Made by a program: the position numbers and the translations under genes. A stretch of DNA of 64,000 nt from Bryum argenteum (Eukaryota > Streptophyta > Bryopsida > Bryales > Bryaceae), in the NCBI GenBank assembly GCA_037043015.1, contig CM073323.1, forward strand, positions 24,828,758-24,892,757. The letters run 5' to 3'. The notes below the pieces were generated by a model, which saw nothing but the letters and a program-made list of their open reading frames with translations, did no database searches and was not told the DNA's origin. Of the stretch, positions 22,100-38,200 are shown piece by piece. Every line of letters begins with the position of its first letter. The stretch's first letter is position 1.

Positions 22100-22752
22100 T
22101 CATTGTTGCTGGGATTGGCTATGAAACTAGTCCAACCTCGACGGGAGCTTGGAGGATTGATGATGAACTAACCTCTCAAGATTCAAGAAAGTCAAAGTGG
22201 ATTTTTGCTATTTTGGGCAGCCTAGATGACGGGATTAAAATCAATAATTGATCCTTAGAATTTTATTGGATGTTTCTTACAGTATTATACAAATGTATCA
22301 AGTTTATTATTTTCCGGGTACTATGTATTATGTCGCAAGTAGGACTTTACCATATCAATTGACAAATATTACAAATCATTATTGAGGACATTGGGTAAAA
22401 CTACTTATTTTCTAATATGTATTATTGTGCAAAAATTATATGGTTTTCAACTAGTGAACTTTTTTATCAAAGAACCCATTCACCAAGCCATATATTTGGG
22501 TTTTCAAGTGCACATTGGAGGTTATTTACATAAGTGCACTTTTAAACGTACAAGTGCATAATTGCTTAATTGCTTGTTTTGACTTGATTCACACACTTCA
22601 AATATGCAATACATGGACATAAAAATCTGAATTTGGAAGCTATAATATATACCTCTTGTTTAGATGATTTTTAGTCATGTGCAAATTCTGACTCCTACCT
22701 TACACTCATATCTATGTGCACATTTTACTTTTGTGAAAAACAACATGAATCC
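22100..22752. other. Intergenic, no gene seen
   Basis: AT-rich sequence following the second poly(A) tract. The short frame to about 22251 reads out of the poly(A) tract and is not credible as a gene. No defined repeat is recognised. Confidence 0.4.
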
Positions 22753-23726
22753 TTAACCCTTTAACGTCCTAGCCTATTTTTAGCCAAAAAGCATTCTAAA
22801 AAAAGTGTCATAGATGAAAATGAATATAATGTATTAATGTCTCAACCGTACAAACTTGTAATGAACTTGTTGTAGGTCATGTGGACCAAAACTTGAGTTA
22901 TGAAGCCTCATAGATCGGAAGATTGTAACATTTTAGTACTTAAATCAAATTGCTGATATTCGTCATTTTTATTTTAAAGTATAAACTCTACCAACAAACT
23001 GATTGCAATCAAAAATCACCAACTACAACGTTGTTCACCTCCATCTCATAACAACTTTACCCAAAAAAATCATTAAAAAAATTATTGGCTCAAATAATAG
23101 CCTTGCAATGGTGAAAATTACCAAAAGTTTTACAAAGGAAATATAATCCCAAAATAGACCATTTGCACTCAAATTTCATACTTCATCTTCAGTACATCTT
23201 CGATCTTGTCAAGGTTTCTACCACTAAAACTAGACTCTAGTTGGAAGCCATTGCAACAAATGAAGTTGAAATCCAACGGTGAATAAAGGAGAAATAGCTT
23301 CTCAAATATCATCCATTTTTTTCACTTTTTTCATTGACAAAACAACATTGCAAATCCAATAGCAAAAGTATCTGGATCAAAAAACTTCCAACTAGAAAGT
23401 TGTTAAGAATCACCTTAAGATCATCATCATGAATTCTTCTTGTTTTTATCAAAAAATATTTTTGAAATCACATAATTGACTTACAATGGTAAAACTTGTC
23501 CTCTGAAAACCCAAAAACAAAAGCTGTCTTCACTAAAATGCATGCCATTACTTCATACTTGATTATACGAATATGCAATTTCTACCACACAAACAAGACT
23601 TGATATGGGACCTAACCAAAGTGGTTGCATCCAAAACAAACATTGAATGAAGAAGTTATGGCTCTTCATAGTTGCTGCCTTCCATCCAAAATGTTGTTTT
23701 TATGTATCCGGCGTGTTTAGGGTTGA
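22753..23726. mobile_element. TTAA-family non-autonomous element, about 974 bp
   Basis: The left end is TTAACCCTTTAACGTCC and the right end CGTGTTTAGGGTTGA, so the right TTAA has mutated to TTGA. The interior aligns from end to end with the element at 5750-7026 (opposite orientation), and its left part with 51209-51911. No protein is encoded. It is the most complete single copy of the larger sub-family, because the 5750 copy is interrupted and the 51209 copy has lost interior sequence. Confidence 0.65.
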
Positions 23727-24462
23727 AGATGTATACAATCAAAAATTGACAACACATTTGTAGTCCATATGAAACTAAAAAAGAGACCTCTCCTTGAAGG
23801 AATGATTTCGTTCTACACAATTATTGAGAAATGCAAAATATCACAAAGAAATAGATTTCAAGTGATATTCAAAATGAAGCCATGGATAGCAAAGCTTGAG
23901 TAAAACAGTGTGACACGCAAAGCGGATGATCTTAGTATCGGTGAATGTGCTGGAATATTCCGCTTCAAAAAGGGGAATAGCAGCCAGAGTGGGAGCAGGG
24001 GAGGGGAGAGGGAGGACCAACGATGACGATGACGACGATTCACGTCCGTCACTCGATGAGGAGGAGCTCAACCAGCGGCTTCATAGCCACCTCCGTTATG
24101 CTGCTTTCAAACCCATGCCCACGCCATAGCCAAGCCAATCCTCCTTTGCATCGTACCAACTAGAGTTTTAAATGTGAGTGCTGCCCACTCCATCGATCCC
24201 ACTCACTGCCACTTCACATCTCTCAGCACAAGAGCATTTGCCACATTCCAATCCCGCTCGAAGAATCACCCATCTTTCACTTTAGCCGGCTGCCCACCCT
24301 ACAGGGTTTTATTAGCGTGTAGATTCTGGAGCCATTTGTGGGAGATTTTGATTCTCTCGGATTGACGTTTTAGGGTTGAGATTGTTAGTTAGGGTTGCAG
24401 AATGGAGGAAGTTTGAGGTTCTGGGTCATTGGCAATTTGAGGATTAGAGAGAGTGGAGCGCG
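23727..24462. other. Upstream region of the LETM1-like gene
   Basis: Composition becomes richer in G+C after about 23.9 kb. A small open stretch, 23926-24129, has coding-like residues (NDDDDDDSRPSLDEEELNQR then a stop) but no recognisable family, and could be a chance frame or a remnant. The rest probably contains the promoter and 5' leader of the LETM1-like gene. Confidence 0.4.
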
Positions 24463-28397
<3,935 letters not shown>

Positions 28398-30175
28398 TCG
28401 AAGCTCCCTAATTTTTTTCTTCTTTAGATACGGATTATTTGTATAGTCGATGGTGGACAGCCTCCGTCGGAATTGAGATGCGAGTTTGTTGACAGATGGA
28501 TGTGAGTACCATATGTTGATAGTCTTTAGCTTAGCATTGTCTCAAAGCAAAGCATAGAGTCATTGAAGGGCTAGATAGGTATTATTGTCTTCTTCGTTGG
28601 CTTTTTATACTGAGGAGACCTTTCATTCAGACACGCTCGTGTAAGTGATTCTAGTCACTCACTACGAAGAGCAAGTGGCGATATTGGCAATGCTGTAATA
28701 CTGTACGGCAATATGTGCAGAAATCATCTTGTACCTTCCAGTGCCCTGCTTAGTATGTTGAATGGCTATTTTGCCCGCAATGTTATGACATTTATATGAA
28801 TGGTTGTAAACATGCACTTTGAGTACGTTATGAATACTTCACGAACGCCGTTCTTTATTCAAAATCTAACAGGTCATACTGAAAGTTATTGGTCTAACCG
28901 TAGAACGTCGGAGCCCAGCACTGTGGATGTCGAAGCCAAGCCCTGTGGATGATGATGAGATGTTGAGGAAGCCTGAATGCACTCGCTCTAGTAATGACCT
29001 GACTAGAAGGCAAGCCTGCCATTCTGAAGTATGAATAGAAGTCTCAGTGGCGAATATGTTGGTAGTGCCTAGTGAGGTAGGTGCAATTCCTACTGTATCC
29101 AAAATAATGCATCGGATGAATGCCTAGGTATTGAGAAGGAAGGACGCTTTCAAAGGCGAAACGCCATGGGGAGATAGCGTCCAATCGGGAAACCGTATCC
29201 AAGCGGGGCGATGTTGAGATGTTGAGGAAGTTGAAGTTGGGAAGATGTTTTTGGATGAAAGAACGTTGTTGTCTATCGTTGTTATATATTGTTGTTTGTT
29301 GTTGATGTCTATTGTTGTTGTTTGTCGTCTCTCAAATTCTGGAGTGTCCACTTCAATTCTGGAGTGTCTGCTTCGACATTCTAGGGTTGAATGAGTGACA
29401 ACGAGGTTTCATGATTGGGTAAACATCAATTATGAAGTGGACACTTTGACATTCTAGGGTTAAATGAGTGAGAACGAGGTTTCATGTTTGAGTAAACCGT
29501 TTGACAAGATAAGTCTATCAAGTTTGACAAGATAAGTCTATCAAATTATGGAGTGTCCACATCACTTCGACGTTCTAGGGTTAAATGAGTGACAACGAGG
29601 TTTATGCTTTGAGTATATAGTTTGACAAGATAATTAGATTAGTGGATGGTAAGATAAGTAGGAAGTGAATAATGATTTTAGGGACAATATGCTGAAGATT
29701 CTCAAGCGTCATTGTGTTTCATACCCACACGATTCCTTCTTTCTCAAGTATATTATGTTTGATCATATTATCTCAATAAAAGATGAAAGCCAAAACGAAA
29801 TGTATTCTTTCAACTGAGTCTTTATATTTTCTTATATCTCATCTTTCTAGTTGTCTACTCGTCAATGGATTGTTGAGATTTCTCACACAAATTGTTAAGC
29901 TCTACCAAGAGTTTGTTCACACAAATTGATATGTCTTGATGATATTGCTCGCAATACTTCTATGTACAAACAAATCTCAATAAAATTTCTAAAATCTTTG
30001 CCATTTTCTGTAACAAAGTACAAGGTAGTTATAATTGAACCACAATAGTCTAGAAGGTAAGGTAATAGAAAGACTAGAAGGGCTCATTTACATGAGGGGC
30101 CAAATCATTAATGGGGCCAATTCATGATTAAATTCTCCCTTGTAATTTTTCTACTTCTTCAAATAAGGGCTTTAC
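28398..30175. other. Intergenic: LETM1 3' flank and local repeats
   Basis: The first few hundred bases are probably 3' UTR. From 29270 to 29330 there is a GTTGTT-rich microsatellite. Three degenerate copies of a block containing TTCTAGGGTTAAATGAGTGA then CAACGAGGTTT lie at about 29376, 29450 and 29570, with GGAGTGTCCACTTC and TTTGACAAGATAAGTCTATC repeated between them. No gene seen. Confidence 0.5.
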
Positions 30176-30760
30176 ATGAGGAGTCAAGGCCAGTTTTCTA
30201 AATTTATAATGGGTGTGGGAAGAGAAACTCCCACCTATTTAGAGGCCGACGTACGTAAGGTGCTCGTTCGACCTATCTTTGGATGTATGCCCAAAGGTCA
30301 TCACACCAATGGTGAGGCTACTAATCCCTCTCGAGCTGAACACTATGCTAGTTCCTACCTAGCCACCAGTGCCTTAGAGATACCCAACATGAATGTAAGG
30401 CAAGGAATGACACGACATGCGCTCCAAAAGTTAGGAATCACAAGAACGAAAGGCTAATTCTTGGCCCAAAGGCGTTGCTCGATTCCATTACAAAATTACT
30501 ATTTCACTAAAATATTTTATTGGGAACAAATCAAAAACATGGAATGTGGCTACTAATACGAAGTGACCCCATGGTCGTGTTGATCACACCTTATTATTAT
30601 CCAAGAGGTCCCAATTACGCTCAAAATGTGAGTGAATTGGCTTGGAGATTTGTTGGCCTCGAGTTCCCATCCTAAGCGTCCTTTATCTTAGATGTTGACA
30701 TTTATGAAAAAAAAGTCTTCGACGACGGTTTTAGGCGTCCCACCATCGTCCGCTCCCATT
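30176..30760 (+). pseudogene. Decayed open frame of unknown type, probably transposon-derived
   Basis: A 93-codon frame (30176-30457) contains coding-like sequence (TPTYLEADVRKVLVRPIFGC, ALEIPNMNVRQGMTRHALQK) and is followed in other frames by more such text, including YYYPRGPNYAQNVSELAWR at about 30590-30645. The QNVSELAWR segment recurs, on the other strand, at 42668-42745, with about 90 bp of surrounding similarity. A repeated coding-like segment broken by stops suggests a mobile-element gene, but no family is recognised. Confidence 0.35.
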
Positions 30761-31148
30761 CATAGAATGAAGCCTTGTAGCTGCACGTGCAAGGAAGCTT
30801 GAATCAATGGCGCGGCACTATCGTACTGTGGATCATTCGTCGCATCATGCTGCGAAATTCCGGAAGAAAACGATCCTAAACATCGGGTAGACTGGGGTAG
30901 TCGTTTCCCAATCGCCAGTCAAAGCAAGCCTCCTCTTCCTCCCTCCCTTTTTTTGATATCGTCCTCTTCATGACTACGTGAAACGTTTAATTCATACCCT
31001 TCGAGGTCCTTTCCTTTGTACGCAACAATGAATTCCGTTGACCCTGCGATCCCTGAGAGCGAGCATGATTGTTCAAAATCTTGCGAGAATGGGCTGGATA
31101 GACTTTGTTTAAGATTTTAGCTGAGGTTCAAGTAGGGTTTTAGCAGCG
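30761..31148. other. Upstream region of the nucleotide-sugar transporter gene
   Basis: Mixed composition without a credible frame. It probably holds the promoter and 5' leader of the transporter gene starting at 31149. A pyrimidine stretch (TCCTCTTCCTCCCTCCCTTT) lies near 30930. Confidence 0.4.
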
Positions 31149-33688
31149 ATGGACGGGCCAGGGAAAATGAGCGGCTCTTCATCGATTCTGCCGGTTGTCA
31201 TGCCTGGGTCACTGCCCACGAAGGCCATGACTCGTCGGGGCGCTTTGGTGGCACTTTCCTACATGGCCTGTGCAGGTAACAATTCTCTCTAGGGTTATAT
31301 AGATTCGCATTATTGTGTTGATCGAGATTTTGGAACCTAATTAGGGCTTTTGAATCCTGGAATTTTGAGGTCTCGAAGTTTCACAGTCAATCGTATTTGA
31401 GGTTGACCGACGATAGATTGTCGGTAGATTGTTCATGGTTGAGATCATGTACTATTGGAGTTTGGAAAGCTTCGAGAGGAGACTCTTTCTCGTCGCTTAA
31501 GCATTTTAGCCAATGTGGAAGAGTAGTGCTTAGTATCTTGCTTTCGGTGCACGATAAAAGCTGAATGGTTATATAATTGTATCCTATTCGGACTAAGACC
31601 ACTACGAGGAGGCAATACGTGATCTTTTTACATTCGTCTATCTATCTGCATTTTGAAAGTTCTCTGAAAAAATATTTCACTGTGCTACGTATACAATTGA
31701 CTTGGATGTTGTGGGTCGGAGTGCAGTTTTGCTGGTGATGTTCAACAAAGCAGCATTGTCGAGCTATAAGTTCCCTTGTGCAAATGTCATCACAGTATTA
31801 CAGGTGCCTTACGTTCTCTCTCCTAAAACGCCATATCTTAAAGTTCTCTGTTGCTGAATTTATGTTGGTTCTGATATCAGGGCACTGAACAGCTTTGTAG
31901 CTTGGACATGAATTTTAAGGTTGCCGTTCTGAATGCATCAGATGATAGTATCAACGTCATTGTTATACGTGCTTCGAAAACTGGACATTATCAGGTTCAC
32001 AGACGAGTCGAAGTTTAAGCGATTTGTGCCAACAAAAATCATTCGTGAAACATCCCCTCTTTCAATCGCTTACTTATTCTATATGGTAAGTTTACTTTTC
32101 TATAGATTGTGTTCTCAACACCTTTTCTTCAACTCTGTAATGGAATGGCTTCGCTGATGGCAGGTGGTGGGAATGGCTTCAATAAGAGGTGTGAGTGTGC
32201 CTATGTATACAACTCTACGCAGAACAACTGTTCTGTTTACCATGGTTATGGAGTTTTTCCTTGTCGGTCAAAGGCATACGACCCCTGTCATTACGAGGTT
32301 AGTCAGCTGCATCTCAATGCATGCTATTATGGTGCTAATGAAGTTTCTTCGACTCAAGACGATGTTACAATGATGTTGCAGTGTGGCCATCATCGTGTTC
32401 GGAGTCCTCATTGCTGCAGCGCGAGATTTTTCATTCGAACTTGGAGCTTACTCTTTGGTGTTCCTCTCCAATCTGACCACAGCCGTCTATCTTGCTACAA
32501 TTTCTCGTCTTGGTACGTGAAGTAAGTTCCATGTAGCTTGCTGGTGCTTTTCCATTTTTCTTGCACTTGTTGACGTGACTAATATTTCTATCACTTGGAA
32601 TGGCAGGCAAGACGACAGGACTGAACAGCTTCGGCTTGATGTGGTGCAATGGTATGACCACATTATCTAACTTACAAATTTAGCTATAACTGCATTGGGT
32701 CATTCTGAGCTTCTGTTTCGGTAAACTATTACAGATTGGTGATGGACTATAATGTGAATTTATGTTCTTGTGCAGGCATTATTTGTGGTCCCATTTTGTT
32801 CGCATGGATTGTTTTGAGTGGTGAACTGAATACGGCTCTCCATTTTCCGTCCCTCCACGTTTTGGGCTTCCAGGTACTGCTTCTACCAAGCCATAGCTTG
32901 AAACTCTTAACCAGATTCGACAGAGTAAGGGAGAGTGCTCAATAATGGCTCAAATTTCAGATTACCTGGTTATCTCAATCGCATGAATTTTTGAATGTGA
33001 TCTCACAGGTGTTTCTAAAATGGTGCCATAATTTTGTGCCATAGTCCTGAGTACATGCTACTATTGAGTGAAGAAGCTATTATGTACCTCTGTGTGAAGA
33101 AGCCTAGTGCTCCATCATTGGTACCGCTCCAGTTTTGAGCACTCTCCCTTAGTCTCCCTTAGTGTGCTTGTTCGCTAACTCCGTCCCTTCCCTGTGCAGT
33201 TTTGTGTGGTATTATCCTGTATGATGGCGTTTTGTTTGAACTACACCATCTTCCTGAACACCACTCTCAACTCCGCTCTTACGCAGACCATGTGCGGCAA
33301 TCTCAAGGTCTGTCCTCGCCTCTTTGTTTTTCTTATTCACTCATCATGTTTTGTTCCTCTTAGAAATCTGATAGTGGTTTTCGTGCAGGATCTAGGAACG
33401 GTGTTGATTGGGTGGATCTGGTTTGGTGGACTGCCATTCGATTGGGTACGTTCCCAGTATAACCTCTTCGTTTCGTCACTTATGCTTGGGCATGTTATTG
33501 AGTTAAGGAAACAAGTACTTGCAGAGACTTACTGATCAGAATATCCAGGACTTTGTCGGTGTGTCACCATATCCAAATCGCTACTGATTCGGTCACGGAA
33601 CTTGCTTGTGCAGCTCAATGTTCTCGGCCAGTTGTTGGGCTTCGTTGGCTCAGGGATGTATGCATATTGCAAATTGAAGGGGAAGTAG
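31149..33688 (+). CDS. Nucleotide-sugar transporter, SLC35D/UTR7-like
   Basis: Ten exons: 31149-31275, 31727-31803, 31942-32085, 32164-32297, 32382-32512, 32607-32651, 32776-32873, 33200-33307, 33389-33445, 33614-33688; 996 nt, 331 aa. All introns are GT-AG with consistent phases. The joined protein is a multi-spanning drug/metabolite-superfamily transporter. Conserved blocks are VLLVMFNKAALSSY (segment 2), VPMYTTLRRTTVLFTMVMEF, NSFGLMWCNGIICGPIL and FLNTTLNSALTQTMCGNLKD, the last being a family signature. The closest remembered family is plant UTR7-type and animal SLC35D proteins, which carry UDP-GlcNAc or UDP-glucuronate into the Golgi or ER; substrate here is inferred. Length matches the family (about 320-350 aa). 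The short C-terminal tail ends in Lys (KLKGK), compatible with ER/Golgi retention. Confidence 0.92.
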
Positions 33689-35299
33689 CCACCAGAACTT
33701 CGCTGTCAATCACCGCCCGCTACATACCTTTTAGACGTAGAGCGAATTGTAAAATAGACTTTGATTGGTTACTGCAGATTGTCATGTACCAACACCATGT
33801 TGGGCTCACTTGTTACGCATACTTCCATTTGAAATGGTTGTTTTTATAACCCACATAAACATACTCTCGAGCAATGTCTTTTCGATCAGAGTTAAGATCT
33901 TTAGCTCAAGCGGAGATCACGTATTCAGATTTGCAAATCAGACTCGTTATAGATATTCGGCCAACCGACACTGTCGAGAGCATATTGCATGTCATTGTTC
34001 TGGAAGATTCAGGAAAATACTTGCGATTGGTTTTCAACAGCATCAAGGAAAGGTGAAAAGTGGAATAATCGATTGTGCACGGAAGCTGATTCTGCATGTG
34101 AATGGAGAATTTATGTAAGTTCTCGAAGTGTATCATTGCACGAGGCGCTTGCGTATTGTACGCGCCTTGTTGTTAGCGTCAGTGAGAGCGCTGGATCCCA
34201 TGTAGCTTCGCCAAGTGTCTGATCACACCCCGCCGCTTTCAAATACCCCCCATCTTGTAATTGGTTCTACAAAAAGAAGAAAAAAAAATTCCTCATCTCG
34301 TGCACATCGAATCTCCAATGCAATTTAAAGGCCACACTAATTTTGTAAGCATCATACGAGGTGCTAATTTTGACACCAGCATGATGTTCAAATCTCTGCA
34401 TGAAAAATTAGGGTGAAAGGAAGTGCCGATAGCCGTCCAGCTGCCCCCTGCCCCTCCTGGTTCGGGCAGCGCAGAACCGGATAAGCCAGGCTACCACCCG
34501 CGGGCACCACGAGTAACGGGCAGAAAAGTGGCACCGCGGATGTTAACGGGCCGCGAATCAAAATAGTATCCCTTCGTGGCTGGGCAGCGGGCAGGATGCC
34601 GAGCGGGCATCGGGTAACGGGCAGGGCGAGGACGAAAAAAGGTTCATCAGTAAGGAGTCTCTCTCATCTCCACAGTAGTGCTTCCAGCAACGGCAGCGGT
34701 CTCTTTGTTGGCCGCTCTATCGGTGGAGCCCCGAATTGCAACCTCGCACGCCCCATTCCTATTGCAACACTCACCAATCTCTCGCACAAGCTTATTGCAT
34801 TTCATAGATGGTAAGCATCGGTTAGCAAGCATTCCATCTGACGCTTTCCTGCACACTTTCCCAACTTAGTGATCGTTTTTGTGGTTGCTCCACCTCGGTT
34901 TCATCGCAACCACGAAATGGCACTTATCTCCGCCATGCCCCGTTGAGGAATTCGCTTGTGTGTTCATGGGTTTTGGTTTTTCGAGGAGATTCACGTACTG
35001 GGGTTTCACTCTCCAGGGTTCAAGAGGGGTTTGGTTTAAATTTCGCCGAGGTTTTACTTTGACCGATAGCATGCCATAGCTTATTCGAATCCCTCGTCTG
35101 GAATTTTCTAGGGCGCGTTTCGTTTTGAACTTGGGGTTAGCATTGGCCAATTTGGTTGGGGTTTGTGTAGAGAAAGCTTGAAATCTGCGAATTAGGTCTG
35201 TGTAGGTTTTTGACTTCACGTTGGTGTGATTGCAGTGGTGAAACCAGCTTATTCTGGACTCTGGATGGTTGGTGCACAACGTGAGGTTTTGGCGTAATC
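33689..35299. other. Intergenic: transporter 3' flank and Toc gene upstream region
   Basis: No gene supported. From about 34440 to 34640 the sequence is GC-rich with repeated CGGGCA/GGGTAACGGGCAG words (CCCGTTACC-like), which stands out from the AT-rich surroundings and may be a promoter-proximal island or a small repeat. Bases 34660-35299 probably contain the transcription start and leader of the Toc gene. An intron in the leader is possible (TTCATAGATGGTAAGCATCG near 34805) but not shown. Confidence 0.45.
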
Positions 35300-38200
35300 A
35301 TGGATACTCTTCGCAAGCTGAGCAGCATGGGCAGGAGCAAGGAGAGCAAGGAAGCTGCGAAGAATGCCGTGGAGCAACAACAAGCTCCCGTTAAGAAAAA
35401 CCTTCTGAATGGCGATGAGGATAAGGACACCGTTAGCCCCAGCCCTCCGCGGGCTCGCGTCACTGACGATGACGTTGACGACGCTGCTGGAGACGACGAC
35501 GGTTACGACAGCGCTGTCGAGAAGATAGGCACTTCGTCTACTCCGAGTGTGGCTGAGGAATCGCAAACTCCAAAGGCAGCTGCCGCGGCGCCCATGAGCT
35601 TCGCAAGCGCATTGCGACAAGGAGCAAAGGATACCGAAACTGTCAAGGTCGAGGATGCCCGCAACCAGAATGAATCCTCCAGTATTGATGACGAGTTAAG
35701 CAGTAGAAATGACAGCAGCGAAGAAGCAGAAGAAGGAGATAAAACTGTAACACGTCAAGTCTCTATCAGGGCTATGCCTGTTGCCAAGATTTCCAACGAA
35801 GAGGAAGAGGATGACGACGACGAGGATGATGGTACAAATTAACCTACCTATATTCGTGAATAGGTCCCACAAGTCAAAGCGGCAGTACTTTTTAAGAGGT
35901 ATGCATGTTTATGAGGGTGCATTTTCTGATAGTGTTGGCAATGCTTTGACAGAAACAGAGGCTGAGATCGAAGAAGAGTATGAAGAAGCCAACGATGAAG
36001 TGTTGGCTGAGGATGATGATTCCACTGTACAAGGAGATACATTGCCTCGAATTATTGCTAGAGAGACTGGAGATGATGAGGATGATGAGGATGATGAAGC
36101 TGATGATGATGAGGAGACAGTTGAGGAGGAGCTCGAACAAGCAGCGTCAATTCCTCTCCCTGACCAGTCTGATGACCAGGTGGAAAAATCTCTCGCTATT
36201 GAAGAATCTTCACCAGCTCTAGCTGAAGCTGAAGAAGAGACTTCGGAAGTCCTGAAAGCAGTGGATAAGGAAGAGGACAGCAGTTCGGATGTTGTGGAGA
36301 GTTCTATCGAGGTCAGCAGCTCGAATGTCGAAAGAAAAGATTCCGAGGAGAAGGACAGCAGCCCAGATGTCGAGGAGATAGTTTCCGAGGAGAAGGACAG
36401 CAGCCCAGATGTCGAAGAGAAACCTTCCGAGGAGAAGGATAGCAGCCCAGATGTTGAGGAGAAAGCTTCCGAGGCGAAGGACAGCAGCTCAGATGTTGCT
36501 GAGAGAGCTTCCGAGGAGAAGGACACCATCTCGATTGTCGAGGAGGAAGCTCCCGAGGAGAAGGACAGCAGCCCGAACGTTGCCGAGAAGTCTGTAGAGG
36601 AGGATGACAACATTACTGAGGTCGTGGAGAGGTCTTCTGAGAAGGTGACGCGTGATGATTCTCCTGCTACTGGTGTTGAGGAAGAGGAGAGAACTGCACC
36701 TAAGATTGTAACTGCCGAAGAGCCGTTGGATCTATCTCAGCTGACTTCGTCACTTGCTGAACCCAAGTCAGTGGACACTGGGGTGAAGGAAGAAGTGGCT
36801 CCTGAGGTAGCTCCTCTAACCAGTTCGAAGGAGGAAGAATCGGTTCCAGTGGAGAGCATCAGCAGAGGGGCCTCATCTTCGTTGCTCGAAGAGCTCCGAA
36901 AGTTGTCTGAGTCGCGGTCGTTGCCTGAACCAGAGCCTGATGTCGTCGCTGCACCTGCTGATGAGCCCAGTCAGAAGCAAGAAGAATCTGAGCCTGTCAC
37001 TCGAACTGCCTCTTCTACTCTTTTAGATGAGCTGAAGAAGTTGTCTGAATCTCGTTTACTAACGGAGGCGAGCGAGAAGCTTCCAGAAGAAGCCGAGCAG
37101 AAACAAGAAGTTGTGTCGGCAGAGTCTGATGAACCACGTGTTCTCGAACAGATGGTGGTCGATATTGGCGGCGATGGTGCCAGAGACGAATCTGTAGATG
37201 AGCTCAAGAAATTGACACTTGACTTTCACACGCAAGGAAGGTCGGACAGTGATGCGTCCAAAGTGGAGTCAGCACTAGAGGCGGCCTCAGATTTAGTAGA
37301 GGAAGATGCTGTGACTGATAAGAATCTCCCTGAGGTAGCAGAGGTTAAAATTCTGGAAGACACCAGCAAGCCGGACGAAGTAATTGCTGCGGTCTCGAAG
37401 GAGCAAAAGGAAGAAGAGGGTCTGGAAGCTGCTGTCCCGACTCCAGCCATTGCCGATGTTGAGTCTCCTGCCGTGAAGTCACAGAATGGGGATGAGACTG
37501 TGCAGGTGAAACCTCGCGGTTTCTCGGCTGCCGATTTCATTGACGATTCAGATGCCGATGCCGAGGACGTAGACGACGAGGACGATGACGATGACGAGGA
37601 CGACGATGACGAAGACCGAGATGAGACCGACATGGACACTGCCAAAGCTCTAGCAGAGTTGGCTAACGCGGTTGGCAAATCTGGTAATTTCATTTGCTTT
37701 ACTCGATGAGCACTTACTCAAACATCTTGAAACATCTCGAGTCTTCTTAAATTGCAAAATACAAATCGCAATCCTCGTCTCCAGTTCTGCTGTGGTCTAA
37801 ATTTGTACTCTACCTAGGATTACTGAGGTTATTGAAGTTCCTGTTCATGAGAGTGCTGGTCATCTAAAGCAGATTGTAACGCTCGTATGCAATGAGTTTC
37901 TTCGTCTGCTTGGCCACCCTTTTTCAACTCAGTATTCACCATAGCTGGAACTATTAATAGAAGGTTCATACGGTTCAACTCAAGTTCCATTTACTTCAGT
38001 CTAGCTTTAGTTTAAGTTCGGTTGTTGAACTTTCTATTCAACAATGGATATACTCCACGTCATTTAACTTCGAATTAACTTCAGTTGAAGTACATAAAGG
38101 ATAGCACTTTATGCAGTTGACAAGCCAATGTGTAGAAAAATCGTATCTCAATGAAGTTTTTCCCGCTTCGTTTTTTGGTTTTGTAAGTTATGGTTTGTGA

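Noticed and set aside
33874..34222. Overlapping short frames after the nucleotide-sugar transporter
   Set aside because: They overlap in several frames, lack conserved features and lie where the 3' UTR is expected.
35909..37693. Long Ser-rich frames on the minus strand opposite the Toc A domain
   Set aside because: These are the complement of GAG/GAT-rich acidic codons on the plus strand and have no independent support.
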